Source of the DNA: Lepidurus packardi
Lineage: Eukaryota > Arthropoda > Branchiopoda > Notostraca > Triopsidae
NCBI GenBank assembly: GCA_023053545.1
Contig: JAKZAN010000007.1
Location: 2,232,001-2,296,000 of the forward strand
DNA length: 64,000 nucleotides
Direction: 5' to 3'
The notes beneath the pieces were generated by a model that was not told the origin of the DNA, ran no database searches, and saw nothing but the letters and a program-made list of their open reading frames with translations. Each line of letters begins with the position of its first letter. The stretch's first letter is position 1. A program made the position numbers and the translations under genes. Shown piece after piece: positions 37,007 to 49,800 of the stretch.

Positions 37007-40000
37007 ATATGCTCAATCCTCTCTCAATGTTTTTGTTGGGGTGGTAAAGGTGACTCGGTCTAATTCTAACGAGTATGTACCCATTTTGTAAGAATGGGAA
37101 ATATCTCATTTACTGAAAAAAGGACTACAAGTCAAAGTCTCGCCAATAATATATGCGGGTCTTGTATTTAACATGCACACATGCGGGTATTGCGTGGCGT
37201 TTTCTTTTTCTACAAAAAAGAGGACGACTCTAGCCTTGTTTGTCATAAAAGCAAACAAAAGGAATCCAGTAAGGTTAGGTTGGTTGTACGCCCACGCACC
37301 AAGCTGGTTCTTGCCACAACATCAGCTCAGACTGCTAAGCAAGATCCAACTTGTTTTATGAATGACTTAAAAGTGCAACACCCTTCTCTACTTTTTTAGT
37401 ACGGCATTTACTTTCTTTTGTCTTGGATTGCCAGGATCGAAAAGGCCCTCCTTTTGAATGAAGCTGGTACACAAGTGTTGTAGCCTGTCTGGAACAAATA
37501 TGCAAAACCCCCGGGACGTGCATGCACCCCACTATTTGGGCTTTTGGGGGGCTATTTGCTATTTGGGCTTTAACCAAAATAGCCCTCTTATCCGCCCCGT
37601 TGCGTGAGTGTACGAATGCGGGGGCAGTTAGGTAACCAGCTCTAATCCTAAAGCAACTCTGACTTATATGGAGGATCTGTATCACAGTGAACACCCCTTT
37701 CCTATTCTGAACTTGAAACGTTCGGTCGAACCCACGTCAAAGACTTATTTTCGGCAACAACTTTATTATTCCAAGCCGAAAATAGAATATAAGTACAGGT
37801 ATTTGAAGCCATTCTGTTTACCCGCCGAGTCAAGTCATTTAGCGCCCACGCTGTTCAGTGTTACACGAAAGCGTGATTCTCCCGACTTATTTCCATCCCC
37901 CCTTTCATGTTTTCAGTCTTCTGCTGGTCTCTTGGCACGACGATTGACAATAGACAACGCAACAGTTATGGCTTATTGGTTTTGCATTACGGGCCAAACC
38001 CACACATTCCCCTGCACACCCCACTCCACTTTCCCATCAAGTATTATGTTTGTTTGAAGGGAAAGCTGTGACGTGCATTAACGCTAAAGATGGATGTTGT
38101 TTTTTGACTAAGTTTCTGGTTTCGTTGTCGAGGTTCACGATCCACGTGTATTACCTTGAATATAGGGAACAAACATGGAAAGATAGCCTTGTATGTCAGT
38201 AAGTTGGTTACCGGTACTGAAGTAGATGTGGAGGTACAGAAGACGCTTGTCTAGTTGTGTGCAGCGAGTTCAAGAGACAGCAGCATATGCAAATGCTCAC
38301 CAATTATAATGCTGACAACCTCTATCAGATGAAAACGGTCACGCCAAAACCATTTTTTCCTTGCGCAAATAACTTGGTCGTGCGTCTCCTCTTCGGGTAC
38401 AGCGAGATCTTTCATATTCTCCTCGCAGACTTGCCCATTTACAGCGCATTTGGCTCAAGTACAAAGCGTATGCTCATCCTAACTAGTTCTAAAGTTCTTT
38501 GATCAAAATTCTGTCAGAGTCTCGCCTGTATTGTTGACTGATCTTTGGGAGCTTTGAAGATAAAGCGACGAAACGCCCAGCTCGGCGTCTTGTTAACCCG
38601 CAACACCTCGAGAAATGCAGCTCTTGTGGCCGAGTACTTGGATGTTTCCGTTTGGGGAAGAAGTGCAACGGTACCTTTTATTTTTCGAGTTTAACATGGC
38701 TTTTTGTTTGAAAATTCATGGCATGGCTGACTGCTGCTTTTTGCCTAACTGGCTTGAAATGCCAAGGGCGAAAAAAAAACACTAATAGAAAAAGGACAAA
38801 TCTTGGCACGAAATTCCAGTGCATCTGCATGTGCCAAAAACAAATAGATGCACCGAGCCATTTGTATAGCGTCGCGGCCCTAACCCATCAAAGGAAAGTC
38901 TTTTGATACCACGTAACTTGACAATACCAAAATACTCAGTCTTGATCGACAGTATCTCTTTTATAGAACATTTAGCAAACCGATCTGCATGGCACTTTGC
39001 ACTTTGGTTTTCAACGCAACTCATTTTGCAAAACAGTTAAGCAGTTAAGGATCCTAACCCAGGCGCCAATAAGGGGCTGCGTTGACAATAGCTCGGTCTT
39101 TGCCATTTCAAATTTGGCCTATTCAAAGAATGTGTACCTGGGATATACTCTTCGCTCCTTCGTTCGGTAGCTCGGTGCGCTCGGTAGACTCCAAAATGTA
39201 GCCTTTATAAATAAACTCTGGCCCAGACGAGGAAGGTATACGTACACGGAATGCGTCAAAATATTCCATCGGGACACCGGAGTATCATATTCTCCAAGAT
39301 CCGCATTTTCAACTGGAAGCATAGATGTTTCAAGTTTGATGGGATCGAACTCCCATTCATAAAATGGACAAAAACATCATATACTTGTAGTTCCAATCCC
39401 TCACAATTGGTGAGGAAAGTGGCTTTTTTACCCTGAAAAAGGTGGTTTGTTGTGGTTCTATTTTTAGGACGAGTGTGTGGTTTCTCTAGCTGGAAGATTC
39501 TAAATTCCGCTGCCCGACTTTCAAAAGTCAAGGTTTGGAGACTTTTTTCTTTCCTGCTTTTTTTTTGGCGTGCGGAAGCAGGTGAATACGCGAAAGGATC
39601 CAAATATCTATGCTTGACTTGAGGATTAAGTTATTGATCATGTGGCTCATTAAAAACAGGGTTTGCCATTCATAGCGAGCACTTGCCATTCACGCTTGGC
39701 AGAGCTGGGTATTGTGTCGTGTTTCGCCATGGAAACCCAGTCGTTCTTGGCTTCTTCCTTCCCACCCGGCCGCTCTTGAAAACTTGCGAGTCAAGAAGAC
39801 TTTTACAAGTCTTTTGTTGTTTGAATGAAGGACCAACGGAGCTTGGATTTCGGCTTCTTAATTCTCCTACCGACAGTTCCGGCTAGACTTGGCGCCTTCA
39901 TTGTTGACTGACTCCATTGTGCACATTTTATTTATTTCCAACACCAGTTTTTATTGGTGAGCTCCTTTCCCTCCGCCGGGTAACTTTCGTCCTCGTCCAG

Positions 40001-40531
40001 CTAGTTCATCCGATCCGACCATTTCGTTTTAATTTTTGAGAATTCCTTACTCTCCTTGAAGCAATTGTACGAAACGAAAGCGATTGTCTCTTTTGTTAAG
40101 GAGAGGGTGTAGATAAGATGCTTGACAATGGTCAGACTACTTTTAGCATTGAAGGAAAACTCGGAGACAACGCAGGCGTCGTAAAATTGCTAACTGTATT
40201 AATGGAACGTACTAACATTTCTTTTACTACGATTGCGTTCGAATTGGAAGGTCCATCATAGTCCCTCTTCAGCTTGATAGGAAACTCCAATCACCCCTCG
40301 CTTAGAGCAAGTAAAAGGCCATCGTTCATTAGAAAGTTAGTAACAAAGACAGTGATCAAATCACGGATCAAATCCCTCTCTGAAGGTTTTTTTCCACCCG
40401 ATTTGGTATATGGTCCCCCTATCCAACCCCAAAAATGGGAATGTTAATCATTCATAGGTTCACTGATAACTGGAGACAATTTACCAAGTTTACTACCAAC
40501 ATCATGTTTCGTAGCCGTGGTATTTTCTTTT

Positions 40532-42172
<1,641 letters not shown>

Positions 42173-42463
42173 TGTCTGCAAGGGCAAAAAGAACAACAAG
42201 ATTAGTCTGTAAACTCTGTTCGGATGTTGCGCCCAAAATTGAACTCGACAACCGCCAGATAGCGTATGCCTACGGGCCGTGTTAGCAACCGGTGTTGGCG
42301 GTGCAAGAAACGGGGGAAAACACCTGGTTGATAAAAGTGAACCTAACATCCCCCGTCTTGAACGTTCCAAGTTTGATCGGTTTTATGTTGTGCCTACCTC
42401 ACATACCACTAGACCAACTGGGTAAGAATTTGCTTAAGTCGTAGGTATACAATTGAACTTACC
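42173..42463 (-). other. 5' UTR intron of the aminotransferase gene
   Basis: Three bases before the ATG on the minus strand is a clear acceptor (pyrimidine-rich, ending TTGCAG, at 42176). About 290 bases upstream is a GTAAGT donor after TTTG, so the leader exon ends at 42463. An untranslated leader exon beginning near 42.5 kb is inferred. Confidence 0.55.
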
Positions 42464-43849
42464 AAAGTTTGAGACTTTACTACTGCACGGTGTTCGAAGC
42501 GAAAACTGAATAAACAGAGAAACACAGGACAAGGAAAGGAAGGAATAGGAAGACGTCAGGTTCTGCACGAAAAATCTCCGTTCCTAGTCAACTCAAGAAG
42601 CCAGACTTGACTGGTTTGCCCTAGGTCTGTTTCGTACCTTGCTTAAGTAGAATTGACCTCGAAACTGGTCTCGGCTGTCTCCTAACGAAATCGGCAACGT
42701 TTCTTCGATCCAGCAGAACTACACCAACTAGCCAAGTTTCTGTTACTTTTGCTCACTTGTGTGCCTGTGTTCCTTCTATTTCAGCTACGTGGAAGAAAAT
42801 GGAATCAGGTCGTTAACCTACGGACTTATGCATGCCCGTGGCTAGCGTTTTTTTTTTTTTTTTTTTTTAACATATATATTGACTGCGCTGCAGCCAGAGC
42901 TAAAGAGAACCTGATCGGGACTGTGGGGTTTTCAGCCTTTCCAATACGGCTATTTAGGCTCCAGCATGTTATTAGTCAACAATACTGGTTCCGTAAGAGT
43001 AGAACGCTCGACTGTGGGTTGCCACATGGAAACAGTAAACAAGTGTGTGACCTCCTTATCCTCCACAGCCTGGCCGACCAGGCAATCGTTGGCGATAGTT
43101 TGCTTTGCGGAGATGCGATAAGAGTGACTCACCCAAGTCCCAGGAAAATTTCACCGCCCGCGAAAATCTCATAGTTCTCCAGGTCTCCTGCGCGATCGGT
43201 TTTTCTAAGACGAAAATGTGGGGGATGTGCAATTAGTAATGGTCATTTTGGTGCACTTCCGCTCCTCGTTCTTTCAGTGTGTTCGGTTATAAATTTTGAC
43301 ATTGAGCCCATTAAAAGCCGGTCCGATTTCTTTTGCTTTTGTGCCTGGAGTGTGAAAGAAAGAGAGGGTCAGAAATGAACTAAATTGGAAAGACCCGGTG
43401 TAATTGTATGAAGGTCTGCGAATCTGGTGAGAGACCTATTCGGTAAAAGACTCTACGGAGCTCTGCTGTATACAAAAGGGGCGTCGGCATCTAGAGAACG
43501 CAAAAGAAAAGATACCCCAACATGAGGTAATGCTTCAAGAGGGCTAGCGTGGGATTCAACTAGACGATTAAACGGTGCATGGGATTTTGTTTTTCAAGTG
43601 TCCGTTCTAAGGAAAGCGATGGTGTTTTCTCGCAGTTTGCCTGCAAGACGCTCTTGGCGTTCGTAGTGCAACACTCTAAAAACGACGCAACAGTTCAAAA
43701 GAGCATTCTCCTTCCATTCGATTCGCGTACTAAACCTTTTGTCTTTGTTCTTAGAGCTGAGGCCAAGGTAAAATCCAGCGGTGGTCCTTGTGCGAGTTAT
43801 TGGAGGTGAAAATGGGTTCGGGTTTGTGACACGCAAGTGAACTTGGGTG
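42464..43849. other. Shared upstream region of two divergent genes
   Basis: Lies between the minus-strand aminotransferase gene and the plus-strand RhoGEF. It probably holds both promoters and leaders. It contains a 21-base poly-T run at 42848-42868 followed by an AT repeat. An in-frame stop at 43838-43840 closes the RhoGEF frame upstream of its ATG. No coding exon is supported. Confidence 0.5.
42848..42868. repeat. Poly-T run, 21 bases
   Basis: Uninterrupted T run in the divergent upstream region. Confidence 0.9.
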
Positions 43850-46800
43850 ATGGATGTGGATAAGACGACCGGGATGAATTGCGTCCATTTACACGGGGCT
43901 GTGACTGTGGGCGTCCTCAATAGTAATCGAGGTATCGGGCTGCTGGAGAAGACGACTCCATCGTCCGACGTCCAGTTGGGACTTGTGCCATCTTCGAACA
44001 CATACGTGAACGGTGTCTGGCCAGATAGCTCAGCCAGTTTAGCAACAAGTGTCCATCAGGAAATTCACCACACTTTTTCCGCACCTCCTAGCAGCCCGAG
44101 TTACGGGGAACCCTGGGGATATCACGACCACGATCGTGACGCCATAGCTATGATACCCGGGCAGGGACTTGGGCTGGGGCATGGGCATCAAACTGCGAGC
44201 TTGAATTCGCAGAAGAGGAACGTGAGCACGGCAACGTTCCCTCCGACTCCTCGGCCTCATTGGAATTTGCATCACGTCACCAATCCTAGTTATGCTGTGA
44301 CGGGAGAGTTTGCTCCGACAAGTACTACTCGTGAGCCACCCAGTAACGACATGCTCATTTCCTCTGCACCAAGTTCGTATGTGAAGCCAGAAGAGGTGCC
44401 CGGTGCTAACGTGAACGTGGGGGATAGCCTAGATGACGGTTATTTACCAGATGTAGTGGACGCTACCTCCGTTTCATCGACATCGACCGCATCGTATGCT
44501 TACGCCTACGACACCCCGCCTATTTGGCGAGCGCCGAAAGTGTTTACCAATTCGTATGGACAGTTGGAAAATATTTATGAAGAGATAAATGATCTCCAGA
44601 GACAGCGGAAAACCGCGGGAAGCAATGGCATTCTCAAATCCAAGCCTCTGATCAGCCCTTCCACTGCCAGTCCGCGTTACGTGGTCTCCATGACCGAGCG
44701 GTGGACGGCTGCAGTTCCACCTGTGCAGGTCCACAGACGAAGTTTAGTTGAGGAAGTGCTTGACGAAGTGGCTCGCGTTCAGCAGAAGCATCAAACAGCT
44801 TTAGGACAACTCAACTTGGACGTGGAAAACCTGATCATGCCTGATTCGCCCGAACAATCCCACCATAACGAGGTGGAACAACCCTTGAACTTGTCGTCGA
44901 CCACAATAATGGCGGGATCCTGTGAACCAAGCCAAGGCGCCCATGTCGGTCTGGCCAACCGAAGACATGGTGCGTCGAACCACGTAAGATCCGTTTCATC
45001 TGCCAGTTTTGAGCAATTGACGCATCACTCCATGCCCACGTTTCATGGAAAACTTTTGCGCTGCGAATCCTTGGATTTCAAAGAAGCTTTGCAGCGTCGG
45101 TCGTCTGCATCAGCTGTTTTATCCTCGACGCTGACAGCGGGTCGTGATTCCGAGGCAAACTCACGTCAAAGCCTCCAGAATCTCCAGGAAGGTTTGCACC
45201 GGAGCTTTCAAAATTTGCAAGATTTCCGGGATAAATGTAGTCATATGTGGAATCGCCGTGGCAAAAAGGCGCCCCGCTTTCAAGGCAAAGGTAAATCCTT
45301 CTTTGTTTTGAACTTATTTTCCGAAAAAAAGTTTAGATCTGACGAAGCGTCCCCTGAACGCTAATGGTGCGAAGCACATGTGCGAGAGTGCAGTCCGTTG
45401 TTTAACCTACTTTTTTTTCTGTTACCCGACTCGGGCACCTACCAAACTTCTTATTTAGATTTCAGAGATCTGTCAGAGAAAACCGCAGCTAGTGGTCCAC
45501 ATACAGGGTTTCTCTTATATGATCCCTGGCAGCAGTGTTCCAGCAAACTGTCTCGTCGTGTTGTGATGCTCTCTCGCTTGTGGGGTATACAATCGGCAGG
45601 GCTACTGATAGGGTAGCCAATCTTCTGGGTCAAATTTGCATAAGCCCGGGTTGGTTCTCGGTTTCTTATCTCGACAATCAGCAGTTATGTGGTTCGACCT
45701 TGTCGCCACTCTTTGCTAACAAAAGATCGCCTTGATACGTACGCTCTTTTTCACGGTTTTACTTTTTCCTTTTGTAAGAAAGTTGGTCCTTTTCTTGAGC
45801 TGTAAAATCAAAGTCTGAAGCTGTCTTTCAGATCTGCATCGCTTTCATAAGCTGTCCTCGCCCAGAACGTGTGCGATGTAAACCCAATGGGACCTGTTCG
45901 CTATCATTCGGCATATAGTTTGTGCATGTGTGTTTTTCTTGCTCCATTGCTTTTCCCAGCGTCAGCACCTTTTAGTGTGTGTGGATCTGTTTGGCTGGTT
46001 TTTAAGTCGGCTGCTTGACGCTGTCAGAAGACATTTGACTAATTGGCATGGTCCGTGTTGTCGGCGACTTGTTTGAGCTTGACAATTACCAGACAAGGCC
46101 AATACAAATACGGGAGATAACTTGACGAAGGTCTCTCCCCTGTCAGTCCTTCAATTGTTGGCAGTCCGTATGGCGCCAGCAGTTCTCAACTTACACAGTT
46201 GCCACCATTCTTTAGTGTCACTGTACTTGATTTTTTCTTTAGCGGTACTTCAGACTAAACCCTTTTACAAGTAAGAAGTAGGGAGTTCAACTTGAGCTTT
46301 GTGTTATCGTATCATAGACTAGCGTTCTACCCTTTTTGTGTGGGCTCGACGCGTGTGTACTTTTAATAATAGACCGGGGGGAAATGTTTGTTCCCAGGAG
46401 ACAGATTGGGAGCCATTGTTGCAAGTTCTCACGGCGAGATCATGTCGCGACACCGTCGTAAATTGGTTTGTCTGACAAGTTCCGAGTCTAGTCGGCTCAA
46501 ACTTCCTCTAATGCATCGCTGCGCCTAAACCCGCACATTTATGTCGTCTCTTTTTAGCACGTCACTAAACTGCGTGAGCGGTGAATAGCAGATAGAAGGC
46601 CCACTAAACGCGCTTAGTATAGATCAGTGTACGCGCTAGCCAACATATGTTTATTTCAGTTCGTTGGGGTGGTTCGTTTTGGTTGGTTCGTTCGCCCCCA
46701 TGTGCCTTGCTGTTTTGCCCCATAGGATAGCAAAGCTCCTTTGGTCCTTGGCCGTGGCAGTGGCAGTTTCTGCGTGTCGTCGTCCGACTTGGTTTCACTG

Positions 46801-49800
46801 CTCACGCCTCTTAGTCTAGCCAGCATGTTTTTGACATTAGTTTTTGACATTAGTTGCGTTGATTTGGGTATTGCTTTCCACGGGAAAGCAAGTCATCTTT
46901 AGTGCGGTGAGCCAGAAGAAAACAGCTTGAAAAGCCCAGTGTGGACGTGCAACTCGGATGGTGTTTCTTAATTGAACGGAAAAGTTGGAGCAAGAACAGG
47001 AATATTGCCAAGTTACGTAGCCACAGAAACACAGCTATAATTAGGGGACGCGGGGAAGTCTTATGAGCAACATCCTGTACGTCTGATGGTGATGAACCGA
47101 ACTAGTTAAAAGAGGAGAGAGAGAATGAAGGGGAGGACTGATAAAGTGAGATTAGAACCAGTGGCGGATTAAATCCTGCAGTGCTGTAAACGGAAACGCT
47201 CCTAGTTCTTGTGTTTAGCTTAAAAACGAAAAAAGAAAAAACAGTGGTCCCTTGTTTTTCGTTTTCAAGGAAAGGAGAGTGCTGCTGTAATCCAAACCTT
47301 TCCATCCTCAACCTTCTTTGCGCCGCATACTTTATCCCTTGCCGCCTCCATTCATTCGTTTAAGCCCAACGTAGTTTCAAAACCCACGAGAGGCTAAAAC
47401 TGCCAAGTTAAAAATGACTCTCGAAACGAGCGACGTAGGCGTGGCCAAGAGGCGTCGCGGTGTCGGCATGGGTGGCTCAGCGCGCTACAGTTGGAACGCC
47501 ACTTTGGCTAACAATGGCCCCCGACAGCGTCGAAGAGGGTCCATGTCTATCACAACAATGCCTAATGCAAACAGGGCAGACTCTCCCAAAGCGGAAAACC
47601 ATGTGGTGCTCTTAGGATGTAAGTCCAAGCAGCTCGTACTTTTTGGTCTTTCCCCATGTAACAAGCACACGTAAAAAATTTTTTACGACTGGCTGTTAAA
47701 AAAATACGGCTTGGACTGCAAATCGTTTCTTGCTCCAAGCCGAGAAAAAGGAATTACGAGTATCGATGAGGGAACAGCTGTCCGAACAGGTGGTTTGGTT
47801 TGGTTTGGTTTGGTTTAAGAGTATATACATGCATGTTAGCGGAAGCCCAAACCCTCCAGGTCTTTTGTCTTTTGGAACGCATATGTTGGAACCATACCGG
47901 TTAGTTGGGTTTCGCGTTGGTATTGTTGTGTAGGGACGACGGAAAAATTGAAAGTCATTCCCTTGCAGTTGGAGGGGATTTCGTATGGGTTTGGTCCTCG
48001 AAAAATAAGAACTCGAGACTCCGGAAACTTGCCATGACGTCAACTTATGGATGGGTGTAGTTGCTGTATGACTTTATAGTTCGACTCATCCAGGTGCACG
48101 TACCTGGGGGAGGGTGCTTGATCGTTCCTATGTTTTCGCTCCTTCCAAAGCCTTTTTTTTTGGAGGGGGGGGGGGGGGGGGCAAAGTTTTTAGAAAATAG
48201 AAAGTGGTTGTTAACCTGTCCGCGATTATGCACTCGAATAATCCTTCCATGATTCGCGTGTGCTTAGATCGGCGCTCGATATGCGACAGCGGGCCAAACC
48301 CTGAACCACCGGATCCTGGCGGTTTGCTGCATGAGGGTGCGAACCACCATCCTACCACGACCCAAACTACTACAACAACGGAAACTATGGCCAACGGTCA
48401 CGCTCCTTCCATTGCTACAACGATGAGTCATCAGGGCAAAAGCAGCAATTCCTGTAACGGTAATGAGTCAAAGTTTCTTCTGATGGTACGTCAATGTATT
48501 GAAAAAAAGAAGGAGAAATAAGTACGAAGGAGCGGGTTTCTTAGTACTTTGACATGCATGCCCCAGTGAGTTGAGATTTATACCGAGAAAATAAGAGGAA
48601 ACGGGACAGCTGAAATAACGAATAACCCCGCCTTAGGACTACGAAGATGGATTACGTCATGTTGCTTTCCTGTTCCTTTGCTGCCCTTAACCTAGTCCCC
48701 GCTAACTTGTTACTCACGCTCAGACTTGGGACATTTTGGCTGCGAGTTGCCTGGTCCGGGAAAAGCTCCAATGTCAGGTTGTGTTTAAACTCCCCTAGTT
48801 GCGCATTTCAGGAAACACTGTTGCTTCGAGTATATAGTGTATACAGTTTTGTAAACATATGGGGGGTAGTGTAAATCATGGCGAGTCTGGCGTAGGTGCA
48901 GCTGTCAAACTGAAAATGATCCGCTGTCTTCACAGGAGTGGTCGACTACGAGGGTGAACAAAGGATTTACGAAGATATCGACCGCGAGCCTCATGAAGTG
49001 GACGAAGCTGATGGCGATCCTCTTTCAACTCGCCAATTCCCCGTTCGTCGTTTGCATATGTCTTCGGACGATAGTTGGGGCTCGGGTGAATTCGAAAGCT
49101 TCTCTTCCGACGAAGAAGAGCGAGGGAACGAAAGCAAGTTGAGCACAACCACCTTAAAAGCGTTTTTGACGGCCAAATCCTTGCGTGATAAGTGGAAACG
49201 GACGAAAGAGGACAGAATGACGGGTATTCCGAATCAGTCAGTGTCCTCGTCGGATTCGCCTCCGCCACCGGAGCGTCGGTTTTCACGCTTATTTTCATTA
49301 CGACGCTCCTCCCAAACTGATACAACCAGTACGGAATCTGGTGGCAGTAGTCAGACTGCCACCAGAAATGGCACTTTGCCCTTATTGGAGGAGGAAGAAT
49401 GGCAGCAGAGTTTGGGGTTACATGGCAGTATGTCGTCTTTGTTCCAAAGAAGACATCAGCCGCCAACTTTACCTCCAGTTCCGAACAACCTGACACCAGA
49501 ACAGCTCAAACGGCGCTATATTGTCGCCACCATTGTCCATTCCGAGAATAATTACGTGGCAACGCTCCAGCGATTAGTTAGTGTAAGTATGGTGCAAATC
49601 TTGGAACGCGGAGTATACAACCATTTTTTTTCTCATTAGGATTTTAAAAAGCCGCTCGAAGAAAGTCATCCCCCCATTCTCAGCCCGCGGAATATCGCCT
49701 CACTGTTTCATAGGTTACCGGAAATTTTGCAGTGCCATACATTGTTTCGGATAGCCTTGGCAGAGTGTGTGCGAACGTGGGACAAAGAGGAAAAGATCGG

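Larger units (their letters stand above)
27580..40531. other. 13-kb region without a supportable gene between sog and the aminotransferase gene
   Basis: Open frames here are short and do not chain by splice sites. The longest (35029-35427 and 37668-38057, both plus) show no domain. The left end must contain the sog 5' UTR and promoter, and the right end the aminotransferase 3' UTR. Visible structure is a near-perfect palindrome at 29479-29502, a two-copy direct repeat at 31291-31342, a kappaB-like site at 34652-34661, a short stem at 35911-35927 and a poly-G run at 36992-37006. No transposon, tRNA or rRNA is recognised. Confidence 0.6.

Noticed and set aside
37668..38057. 129-codon plus-strand frame in the gene-free flank
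   Set aside because: No family resemblance and no supporting splice sites or conserved motifs.
47789..47816. GGTTT array as an interstitial telomere
   Set aside because: The arthropod telomere repeat is usually TTAGG; five GGTTT units are better explained as a simple microsatellite.
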